Assembly (NCBI GenBank): GCA_015655365.1
Contig: JAATFE010000160.1
Span: forward strand, 1-6,414
Length of the DNA stretch: 6,414 bases
Origin: Terriglobales bacterium
GTDB lineage: Bacteria > Acidobacteriota > Terriglobia > Terriglobales > Acidobacteriaceae
Direction of reading: 5' to 3'
Shown: positions 1 to 5,273 of the stretch, one piece after another
How the letters are laid out: each line of letters starts with the position of its first letter
Numbering within the stretch: the first letter of the stretch is position 1
The notes under the pieces: generated by a model
What the model saw: the letters and a program-made list of their open reading frames with translations, nothing else
Database searches by the model: none
What the model was told of the DNA's origin: nothing
Translations under genes and position numbers: made by a program

Positions 1-1
1 C

Positions 2-727
2 GGGGTTCTTCAGCCGGTTGAGGAAATCGGCAAAATCGCCGCCGGAGCTGGCGCATTTTTCCATATCGATGCCGTGCAGGGCGCGGGCAAGGTTCCGCTC
101 GACGTGCGCCGCTTCGGTTGTCACCTGCTCGCCATCAGCGCCCACAAAATGCATGGGCCCAAGGGCGTAGGCGCCATGTTCGTGCGCCGCGGCACGCCTG
201 TGGAGTCGCTTATCCTGGGCAGCGCGAACGAACGCCGCCAGCGCGCGGGCACCTCTAACACCACCGGCATAGTGGGCATGGGAAAAGCTGTCGAACTGGC
301 CATGCACAGCTTGGAAGATGGAGCCATGGATCGCCTCGCTTCCCTGCGCAATCGCTTGGAAACAGGGCTTTTGCGGATTCCCGGCACCAGCGTCAACGGC
401 GCGTGGAACGGCGACCAGCCCGTTGCCCGCGTGGCCAACACCACCAACATTTCGTTCGATCAACTCGAAGGCGAGGCGCTGGTCATCGCGCTCGACTTGA
501 AGGGCATTTCGGTTTCCGGCGGATCGGCCTGCCACTCCGGAGCCACCGAACCCAGCCATGTGCTGATGGCCATGGGACTAGACAGGAATCATGCCCTCGC
601 CAGCCTGCGCTTCAGCCTGCTCAAAACCGCGACCGATGCCGATGTGGACTACGTTTTGCAAATAGTACCGGAAGCCGTCGCGCGTTTGCGGGAGCTTTCG
701 CCGGTCGTGGCTGGAACGCTGGGCTGA
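2..727 (+). CDS. Cysteine desulfurase, class I (IscS/NifS/YrvO type), 5' end cut off by the window
   Basis: PLP enzyme that takes sulfur from L-cysteine, giving alanine and an enzyme-bound persulfide for iron-sulfur clusters and thiolated tRNA; cytosolic. The frame is open from base 2, so 241 C-terminal residues are visible and roughly the first third of a usual 380-400 residue protein lies upstream; the GTG at 74 is an internal valine codon, not the start. Visible motifs: HIDAVQ (62-79), whose Asp and Gln contact PLP; SAHK, whose Lys at 146-148 forms the PLP Schiff base; the RAGTSN segment; and the catalytic loop SGGSACHSGATEPSH with nucleophile Cys at 530-532. The SxGSAC loop followed by EPSHVL is class I, not SufS-like. 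A 59-residue protein gene and then mnmA follow on the same strand, suggesting this enzyme donates sulfur to MnmA, as YrvO does in Bacillus. Function is near certain; the exact subtype is inferred. Confidence 0.96.
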   Translation, partial: GVLQPVEEIGKIAAGAGAFFHIDAVQGAGKVPLDVRRFGCHLLAISAHKMHGPKGVGAMFVRRGTPVESLILGSANERRQRAGTSNTTGIVGMGKAVELAMHSLEDGAMDRLASLRNRLETGLLRIPGTSVNGAWNGDQPVARVANTTNISFDQLEGEALVIALDLKGISVSGGSACHSGATEPSHVLMAMGLDRNHALASLRFSLLKTATDADVDYVLQIVPEAVARLRELSPVVAGTLG

Positions 728-822
728 GCATTCCCCTTTCATGCTTCTCCTCTTCGGCGACGCTCGGGACGAGGCATTTTGCCGAAATTGAACCAAACCC
801 GTTTTCTGGCGTATCCAACAAT

Positions 823-828
823 GGAGGG
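823..828 (+). promoter_or_regulatory. Strong Shine-Dalgarno for the 59-residue membrane protein
   Basis: GGAGGG lies 6 bases before the ATG at 835. It is one of the best ribosome binding sites in the window and fixes this ATG as the start, against the much longer open frame that runs upstream through the desulfurase gene. Confidence 0.8.
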
Positions 829-834
829 TTTGCC

Positions 835-1014
835 ATGAAAACTCTGAAGATCACTTTGATTGGAACTGCGGTTGGGCTGGGAGCGTGGTTGTTCGGCATC
901 GGGCATATCCTGTGGCCCGCTCATCCTCAAATGGCCGGCTTTCTGCTGACCCTCGGCACGACCATTGTGGCTCAAATCGCCTGGCCCTTGTTCTCTGAAG
1001 CAAGTTCGCACTAG
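835..1014 (+). CDS. Small two-helix membrane protein, 59 residues, unknown function
   Basis: I do not recognise a named family. The protein has a short basic N-terminus (MKTLK), a hydrophobic segment at about residues 6-27 rich in Gly/Ala/Leu/Trp, a short turn with WPAHPQ (residues 27-32), a second hydrophobic segment at about 34-53, and a short polar tail. This predicts a helical hairpin in the inner membrane. The same frame is open far upstream, but that part is out of frame with the desulfurase and has poor composition; the ATG at 835 has GGAGGG 6 bases before it. The gene starts 107 bases after the desulfurase stop and ends 13 bases before mnmA, so it is probably co-transcribed with mnmA and may help mnmA translation, since mnmA has only a weak binding site. 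It could be a helper of the thiolation enzymes or merely a hitchhiker; the sequence does not decide. Confidence 0.75.
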   Translation: MKTLKITLIGTAVGLGAWLFGIGHILWPAHPQMAGFLLTLGTTIVAQIAWPLFSEASSH

Positions 1015-1027
1015 ACGTTTTTCATCT

Positions 1028-2155
1028 ATGACAAAAACAGAAACCATTGCCGTAGCCATGTCCGGAGGGGTCGACTCCTCGACGGTCGCAGCCCTGCTCG
1101 CAGCCGAAGGCGGAACCGTCGTCGGCCTCACCCTTCAGCTTTGGGACCAGACGCGGCTGGCCGGCAAGCATGGCATTCCCGACGCGCCCAAGGCCGGACG
1201 CTGCTGCTCGTTGGACGATGTCTACGACGCCCGCCGCGTCGCCGTGCAACTCGGCATTCCCTACTACGTCGTCAATCAGGAAGAGCGCTTCGAGCAGGAT
1301 GTGGTGCGGCCCTTTGTCGCGGAGTACCTGGCCGGGCGCACGCCGATTCCCTGCTCCCTCTGCAACAACCACCTGAAGTTCGACCAGTTGCTCCAGACCG
1401 CCCGCTCCATCGGCGCCAGCCAGATCGCCACCGGCCACTACGCCGTCAACGAGTTCGACGCCCATCGCGATTCTGGGCGCGGCCGCTGGATTCTGAAGCG
1501 CCCCGCCGACAAGGCCAAGGACCAGACCTATTTCCTCTTCGGCCTCAACCAGGAGCAGCTCGCCCACACCCTCTTCCCGCTGGGCCGCCTGACCAAGCCC
1601 GAGGTACGCGAGATTGCCCGCCAGCACGGTCTGGCCCTGGCCGAAAAGCCCGACTCGCAGGAGATCTGCTTTATCCCCGGCGGCGACTACAAGCAGTTCC
1701 TCAGCGCCTATCTCGAGGAGCAGGGCAAGCAGATCCCGGAAACTGCCGGCGAAATGGTCACTTCCAACGGAGAAGTTCTGGGCCATCACGACGGGATCTT
1801 CAACTTTACAGTGGGCCAGCGCAAGGGCCTGCACGTCAGCTCGCCCACGCCGCTCTATGTGCTTAACATCGACCCGGCCAGCCACCGCGTCACCGTCGGC
1901 GCCGACCCCGAACTGGCCACCCGCGCTCTGCGCGCCGGACGCCTGAACTGGATCAGTATTCCCGAGCTGACCGGCCCCATGCGCGTGCAGATCAAGATCC
2001 GCCACCGGCATGAGCCGGCCTGGGCCACGCTGTCGCCAGCGGAAGCAGGCGAGGTGGTCGCAGTCTTCGACGAACCGCAGCGCGCCGTCACTCCCGGCCA
2101 GTCGGCCGTCTTTTACGATGGTGACGAAGTGGTTGGCGGGGGCTGGATTATTTAG
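1028..2155 (+). CDS. mnmA: tRNA-specific 2-thiouridylase MnmA
   Basis: ATP-dependent thiolase that adenylates U34 of the Lys, Glu and Gln tRNAs and replaces its 2-oxygen with sulfur, giving s2U34; cytosolic. The protein is 375 residues, normal for the family (about 350-380). Visible in order: PP-loop SGGVDSS (12-18); RCCSLDDVYDARRVA (58-72); PCSLCN with the nucleophile Cys112; the tRNA/ATP-site GHYA (136-139); KDQTYFLF (164-171); PDSQEICFIPGG with the second catalytic Cys214; GQRKGLHV (263-270); and the C-terminal beta-barrel ending GGWII. The motif arrangement matches E. coli MnmA Cys102/Cys199. The ATG at 1028 places the PP-loop at the usual distance from the N-terminus; an in-frame GTG at 965 would add 21 residues overlapping the preceding gene and is unlikely. 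No strong Shine-Dalgarno is seen, so translation may be coupled to the gene ending 13 bases upstream. The cysteine desulfurase upstream is its likely sulfur donor. Confidence 0.97.
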   Translation: MTKTETIAVAMSGGVDSSTVAALLAAEGGTVVGLTLQLWDQTRLAGKHGIPDAPKAGRCCSLDDVYDARRVAVQLGIPYYVVNQEERFEQDVVRPFVAEYLAGRTPIPCSLCNNHLKFDQLLQTARSIGASQIATGHYAVNEFDAHRDSGRGRWILKRPADKAKDQTYFLFGLNQEQLAHTLFPLGRLTKPEVREIARQHGLALAEKPDSQEICFIPGGDYKQFLSAYLEEQGKQIPETAGEMVTSNGEVLGHHDGIFNFTVGQRKGLHVSSPTPLYVLNIDPASHRVTVGADPELATRALRAGRLNWISIPELTGPMRVQIKIRHRHEPAWATLSPAEAGEVVAVFDEPQRAVTPGQSAVFYDGDEVVGGGWII

Positions 2156-2679
2156 ACGAACATATCCTTGTCGTTGGGAACGTGCGTTTCACGGTGCGCC
2201 GACGAGGAGTTGCGCAGCGATTCGACGATCGCCTTGAGCGACGCCAGCAAGCCTGAAATTTGCCGCACCGGCTTGCTCACCGCATCGGCCACATAGGCGC
2301 CGGCCCGGTCCACACCGTCCAAAACGCCGGTGAACATCTTGTCCAGCCGGCCGGTCTGGCGGCGCACACGGTCCACAATCTCATTCGCCGCGGACTCCAT
2401 CTGCGCGGTCTGCGCCCGCAGCCCGTGAGCAATCTCCGCCAGATCGGCGGCAGTGGCTTCCACCTTCGGAGCCACGCGGTTCATCAGGTCTCGGGTCGTA
2501 TCGATGATGGGCATCACCGAGTTGCGCAGCTCCTCGACCTGCTCGGTCACGGACTTGGCGGTCTTGCGAACGGATACGAAGATCGCCAGCAGAATGACCG
2601 CCTGCATCAGAACTGCCAGCGCCGTGATTGCGATAAAAATGAGCTGAATGGTTTGATTGTCTAAATTGGTCATCGGCAT
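2152..2679 (-). CDS. DUF948/YtxG-like single-pass membrane protein with long coiled-coil tail
   Basis: 175 residues from the ATG at 2679. One strongly hydrophobic helix at residues 11-37, then RK, then a long helical region rich in Ala, Val, Arg, Glu and Gln with coiled-coil character (such as TEQVEELRNSVMPIIDTTRD), and a polar end. This architecture is typical of DUF948 proteins (Bacillus YtxG) and resembles chemoreceptor signalling helices without the receptor part; I see no methyl-accepting hairpin tip or enzymatic motif. The frame is open to 2838, but the extra 53 residues are Arg/Pro/Gly-rich and lie over two hairpins, so a start at 2679 or at the ATG six bases on (2673) is preferred; the binding site is weak (GAG 5 bases before 2679, AGAGG further away). 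It follows a YtxH gene on the same strand, a pairing known from ytxGHJ in Bacillus, so an envelope or stress role is likely but unproven. Its stop overlaps that of mnmA. Confidence 0.85.
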   Translation of the reverse strand: MPMTNLDNQTIQLIFIAITALAVLMQAVILLAIFVSVRKTAKSVTEQVEELRNSVMPIIDTTRDLMNRVAPKVEATAADLAEIAHGLRAQTAQMESAANEIVDRVRRQTGRLDKMFTGVLDGVDRAGAYVADAVSKPVRQISGLLASLKAIVESLRNSSSAHRETHVPNDKDMFV

Positions 2680-2725
2680 GATCTCGCGCAGAACCTCTGC
2701 GGACTTGCGACGGTATTTCTTGAGG

Positions 2726-2748
2726 GCGCTTCCCGGACGCGGGAGCGC
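2726..2748 (-). other. Hairpin B between the YtxH and DUF948-like genes
   Basis: GCGCT-T-CCCG (2726-2735) pairs with CGGGAGCGC (2740-2748) around a GACG loop, with one bulged T: nine base pairs, nearly all G-C. No T-run follows on either strand, so it is not a classical intrinsic terminator. In the minus-strand transcript it lies downstream of hairpin A and about 47 bases before the DUF948-like start. Confidence 0.6.
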
Positions 2749-2757
2749 GTTCAGTCC

Positions 2758-2802
2758 AGAGCCTGTGCGCGGGCCTCGCCCAGGCCTCGCGCGCACAGCT
2801 CT
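2758..2802 (-). other. Long GC-rich hairpin A between the YtxH and DUF948-like genes
   Basis: An 18-pair interrupted stem: AGAGC (2758-2762) with GCTCT (2798-2802), TGTGCGCG (2764-2771) with CGCGCACA (2790-2797), and GGCCT (2772-2776) with AGGCC (2782-2786), loop CGCCC, one C bulge on the left and a TCG bulge on the right. No U-run follows in the minus-strand direction, so an RNA processing, mRNA stability or attenuation role is more likely than simple termination. It begins about 58 bases after the YtxH stop codon. Confidence 0.65.
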
Positions 2803-2860
2803 GAAACGGACGATGAAGCACAAAAACCAGGCCGGCAAAAATGCCTTCCTGGAGCTACTG

Positions 2861-3256
2861 CTACTCTACGTGGGGTTCTTCGGCAGCGGTCGTGGTTTGA
2901 TAGGCTTGGCGTCCCGCGTCTACAGCCGCTGACACCCGGGTGGTCTGGTCGGCGACGAGGTTTTTGCCTCGCTCCACGAACTCTTCCCACTGCGCCCGCC
3001 CGCGATCCACAACCTCGCGGCCGCGCTCGACGTACTCGCCCACATGCTCCTTGCCCTTGTCGACCAGCGTGCCTACCTGCTCGGCAGCTTGCCGGGTGCG
3101 CTGACGCAGGTATTCGGTTCCCTCGCGGGCGCCGCTCGCCAGGTCTTCACGCGTCTCACGGCCGCTCTTGGGGGCATAAAGAATTCCCACCAGCGCGCCC
3201 ACGCCTAATCCAGCCACAAACCAAGCCAGACCGTATGATTTCGTTTCCTCTGCCAT
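2861..3256 (-). CDS. YtxH-family (general stress/gas vesicle-like) membrane-anchored helical protein
   Basis: 131 residues. The N-terminus carries the YtxH signature: a glycine-rich membrane helix (residues 9-27, GLAWFVAGLGVGALVGILY) followed at once by APKSGRETRE. The rest is a long, highly charged amphipathic helix with a recurring V-[DE]-x-G-[KR] unit at residues 65, 76, 83, 94 and 112, giving spacings of 11, 7, 11 and 18. Known YtxH proteins are small stress-associated envelope proteins without a defined biochemical activity; no enzyme motif is visible here. The ATG at 3256 is chosen because AAGGAGAA lies 7 bases before it and the signature then starts at the N-terminus; the open frame to 3394 has no such support. 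It is the first gene of a minus-strand pair with a DUF948-like gene about 180 bases downstream and is read from the 335-base divergent region. Confidence 0.9.
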   Translation of the reverse strand: MAEETKSYGLAWFVAGLGVGALVGILYAPKSGRETREDLASGAREGTEYLRQRTRQAAEQVGTLVDKGKEHVGEYVERGREVVDRGRAQWEEFVERGKNLVADQTTRVSAAVDAGRQAYQTTTAAEEPHVE

Positions 3257-3263
3257 GACGAAG

Positions 3264-3271
3264 TTCTCCTT
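3264..3271 (-). promoter_or_regulatory. Shine-Dalgarno of the YtxH-family gene
   Basis: AAGGAGAA on the minus strand, 7 bases before the ATG at 3256. It fixes the start and rules out the 46-residue N-terminal extension of the open frame. Confidence 0.8.
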
Positions 3272-3535
3272 TCGCTCTGCTCGAAGAATGCCTGAGCGTA
3301 CCAAATTCCAGGGTATGCCGCAAATCCCAGTTCCACTGCGGAGTTCTGCCGCAAAAGCGACACAGGCTCCCTGTCGCAATGCGGTTCCAGCCATGCTCCA
3401 ACGCCTTGGACGCAGATTCCGCAGGGGGAGTTGTAGCCCACCCTGAGAGTCGAAGTTATCCTACACCGTTGCGCCCTGGCGTTGCAGCCTGACTCTACTC
3501 ACCGGAATTTGGCCGACGTACCCGTCACTCACCCC

Positions 3536-3541
3536 TATAAA
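3536..3541 (+). promoter_or_regulatory. Candidate -10 box for the SIS-domain gene
   Basis: TATAAA about 50 bases before the ATG at 3592, in a locally A/T-rich spot of an otherwise GC-rich region. The only -35-like hexamer, TTGGCC at 3509-3514, is 21 bases away, which is too far for a standard sigma-70 promoter. Tentative. Confidence 0.3.
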
Positions 3542-3591
3542 ATCATCTGTCCGGTCCTTTCGCGACCCAAACCGCAAGGAGCAACCCCAAA

Positions 3592-4707
3592 ATGCCCGAT
3601 CTTCCTCCCGCCATGCTGCGCGAAATCCACGAACAGCCTCAGGCAATTCGCCGCACTCTCGATCTTTACCTGAACGGCCACGCGCTCTCTGCCCAGGCCT
3701 TCGCCCCGCTCGCCGACTGGCTCAATCCCCGCGGCGAGGTACTGATTGCCGCCAGCGGTTCCAGCCGCCACGCCGGCTTGGCCGCCGAAATCCTCTTTGA
3801 AGACCTCTGCGGGCTGGCCGTGGACGTGGAGTATGCCAGCGAATACAGTTGCCGCGTCGCCGTCAATCCCCGCCATCCCTCGGTCATCGTCATTTCCCAG
3901 TCCGGCGAAACCAGCGACACCCTGGCGGCCCTGCGCTCGGCCCGCGCCGGCGGCCAGCCCACCCTGGCCATCGCCAATGTGCACGGCAGCACCATGGCCC
4001 GCGAGGCCGAGGCTTCCATGCCCCTGGACGCCGGCCCCGAGATTGCCATCCCTGCCACCAAAAGTTTCACCTGCCAGCTCACCGCAATCTATCTCTTAGC
4101 ACTTTATGAAGCGCACCGATTGACCACGCTCTCCCGCGCCGAGGTCGAAACGAGGGTTGCCGAACTCATCGCCCTGCCCGGCCAAATCGAGCGCCAATTG
4201 GATGGATGGAGCGCCCAGATGGCCTCCCTGGCCGCCAAATACCGCGACGCCACCACGTTCCTCTACCTCGGCCGCGGCGTCCACTACGCCATCGCCCGTG
4301 AAGGCGCGCTGAAGATGAAAGAAGCCTCCTATGTGGAAGCCGAAGCCTACCCCTCCGGCGAGCTGAAGCATGGGCCCAATGCCCTGGTCGGCGAGCAGGT
4401 GCCGCTGGTGGTGCTGGCCACCGTGGACCGCGCCCTCGACGCCTCCGTGGTGCGCTACGAAAAGACCGTGCAGTTGCTCGCGGACATGAAGAAGCAGGGC
4501 GCGCGCGTGATTGCCCTGGCCAATACCGGCGACCGCGAAGTGGCGGCGCTGGCCACCGACTGCGTCTTTGTGGAACCGGCCAGCGAGCACCTGCTGCCCA
4601 TCCCGGAGGTGATTCCGCTGCAACTGTTCAGCTACTTCATGGCCCTGGAGCGCGGCGTGAACGTCGATCGGCCCAGGCATCTCTCCAAGGCAGTCATCGA
4701 ACCGTAG
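3592..4707 (+). CDS. Glutaminase-less GlmS-like protein: double-SIS sugar-phosphate isomerase/deaminase
   Basis: 371 residues that align end to end with the isomerase half of glucosamine-6-phosphate synthase; the N-terminal glutamine amidotransferase domain (about 240 residues, with its N-terminal Cys) is absent. Visible: MLREIHEQPQAIRRTL (8-23), like the linker of GlmS; first SIS phosphosugar site SGSSRH (55-60) and SQSGETSDT (102-110); ATKSFTCQ (155-162); second SIS domain with LGRG (226-229), EGALKMKE (237-244) and GELKHGP (256-262); and the C-terminal tail VDRPRHLSKAV. Residues matching E. coli GlmS Glu488, His504 and Lys603 are kept as Glu244, His260 and Lys366, so sugar-ring opening and isomerisation look possible. 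AAGGAG lies 10 bases before the ATG at 3592. Family precedents are glucosamine-6-phosphate deaminases of the GlmD/NagB-II type and related SIS deglycases; without glutaminase it cannot make ammonia from glutamine. Deaminase is the best guess; the exact substrate is not decided by sequence. Confidence 0.9.
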   Translation: MPDLPPAMLREIHEQPQAIRRTLDLYLNGHALSAQAFAPLADWLNPRGEVLIAASGSSRHAGLAAEILFEDLCGLAVDVEYASEYSCRVAVNPRHPSVIVISQSGETSDTLAALRSARAGGQPTLAIANVHGSTMAREAEASMPLDAGPEIAIPATKSFTCQLTAIYLLALYEAHRLTTLSRAEVETRVAELIALPGQIERQLDGWSAQMASLAAKYRDATTFLYLGRGVHYAIAREGALKMKEASYVEAEAYPSGELKHGPNALVGEQVPLVVLATVDRALDASVVRYEKTVQLLADMKKQGARVIALANTGDREVAALATDCVFVEPASEHLLPIPEVIPLQLFSYFMALERGVNVDRPRHLSKAVIEP

Positions 4708-4726
4708 TTTCCGATCTCTGAGACAG

Positions 4727-4742
4727 AAGGTGGATATGAACA
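4727..4742 (+). promoter_or_regulatory. Shine-Dalgarno plus ATG with a frame break just after it
   Basis: AAGG (4727-4730, extended by TGG) stands 5 bases before an ATG at 4736, only 28 bases after the SIS gene stop. Translation from this ATG ends at TGA 4802-4804 after 22 codons. The neighbouring frame, entered by skipping a single base at about 4739-4742, stays open to 5087. The signals therefore point to the start of the small gene annotated next, in the wrong frame. Confidence 0.45.
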
Positions 4743-4814
4743 ATTATTCTGGCTACCGAACAACAGGACGCTTTCCGATGCCTACCCTGCCAAGGTCGGT
4801 TTGACCACGGTCAA

Positions 4815-5087
4815 TTGGTACGACACGACAAAACTGGCGAAGTCCTGATTCTCGATCCGGAGAAATCGTCTGCCCCGTTCGCATCCCATCTCCGCCCCTC
4901 TGCACAATATTTCCCGACCCCGACCGAACGTTTCGCCACTTCCATGCTCTTTACTGGTAGCAGGCAAATGCAGACATCTTTCTTGCTCGTAAGCGCGGGG
5001 AACCCTATGCCCGAGTCGGACGGCGACGAGCTGCCGATCCAGCCTCTCGATCCCAATCAGCCTAACGCATCCGAGGCACAACCGTAA
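4815..5087 (+). CDS. Possible small hypothetical protein; start uncertain, may be frameshifted near 4740
   Basis: I do not recognise a family. From a TTG at 4815 the frame codes 90 residues; it is actually open from 4740, and the stop at 4737-4739 overlaps the ATG at 4736. If one base were removed near 4742, the product would be about 116 residues, beginning MNIILATEQQDAF and containing a CLPC pair at residues 15-18 ahead of GRFDHGQLVRHDKTG. The C-terminus is Pro/Asn/Gln-rich and probably disordered (QPLDPNQPNASEAQP). No signal peptide or membrane helix is seen. Third-position GC is lower than in neighbouring genes, and the opposite strand is also open here, so coding status is not certain. 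Close spacing after the SIS gene suggests the same transcript. It could be a genuine small gene with an unusual start, a recently broken gene, or chance. Confidence 0.4.
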   Translation: MVRHDKTGEVLILDPEKSSAPFASHLRPSAQYFPTPTERFATSMLFTGSRQMQTSFLLVSAGNPMPESDGDELPIQPLDPNQPNASEAQP

Positions 5088-5273
5088 GCCGGGGAACGGG
5101 TCAATCCGGCCTCCGGTCATCAGGTTTTACACAAATTCCGTACTCGATCCACTACCATTCTCGGTGCGGAAAAGAGGTGGGAACACGCATACCTCAACGA
5201 ACCAAATCGCGCGGCCAATTGTCCGTGCCGCCTGCAACAAAAACATTAGCAATTCTTCTTGAAGGAGTGATTC

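Larger units (their letters stand above)
3257..3591. promoter_or_regulatory. Divergent intergenic control region between ytxH-like and SIS-domain genes
   Basis: 335 bases without a convincing gene; the open frames here have poor composition and no start signals. It must hold the promoters for the minus-strand YtxH/DUF948 pair and the plus-strand SIS gene. Seen in it: a good Shine-Dalgarno at each end; a direct repeat TGCCGCAAA at 3316-3324 and 3348-3356, 32 bases apart (about three helical turns); a small hairpin at 3357-3377 (GCGACA/TGTCGC); and an A/T-rich TATAAA box at 3536-3541. On the minus strand TTGCGG and TACGCT, 17 bases apart, form a weak promoter candidate close to the YtxH start. 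Confidence 0.55.

Noticed and set aside
788..817. Sigma-70-like promoter (TTGAAC, 18 bases, TATCCA) before the 59-residue gene
   Set aside because: The -10 match is poor, and transcription would begin on or next to the Shine-Dalgarno, leaving no usable leader.
403..834. Long open frame continuing upstream from the 59-residue membrane protein
   Set aside because: It lies over the cysteine desulfurase in another frame, with Arg/Pro-rich shadow composition. The ATG at 835 has an excellent binding site.
965..1027. GTG at 965 as an upstream start for mnmA
   Set aside because: It would overlap the 59-residue gene by 50 bases, adds 21 residues unlike any MnmA N-terminus, and moves the PP-loop away from its normal position close to the start.
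1022..2011. 329-codon open frame on the minus strand opposite mnmA
   Set aside because: Composition is Gly/Ala/Val/Leu-rich without domains; it is the shadow of a high-GC3 gene whose protein is clearly MnmA.
2726..2802. The two hairpins as Rho-independent terminators
   Set aside because: Neither is followed by a run of T in either direction.
2680..2838. N-terminal extension of the DUF948-like protein to 2838
   Set aside because: The added 53 residues are Arg/Pro/Gly-rich and encoded by two GC hairpins, and they would put the membrane helix about 60 residues into the protein, against the family pattern.
5088..5110. GCCGG/CCGGC inverted repeat after the small gene as a terminator
   Set aside because: Only five pairs with a 13-base loop, and the T-run is more than ten bases away.
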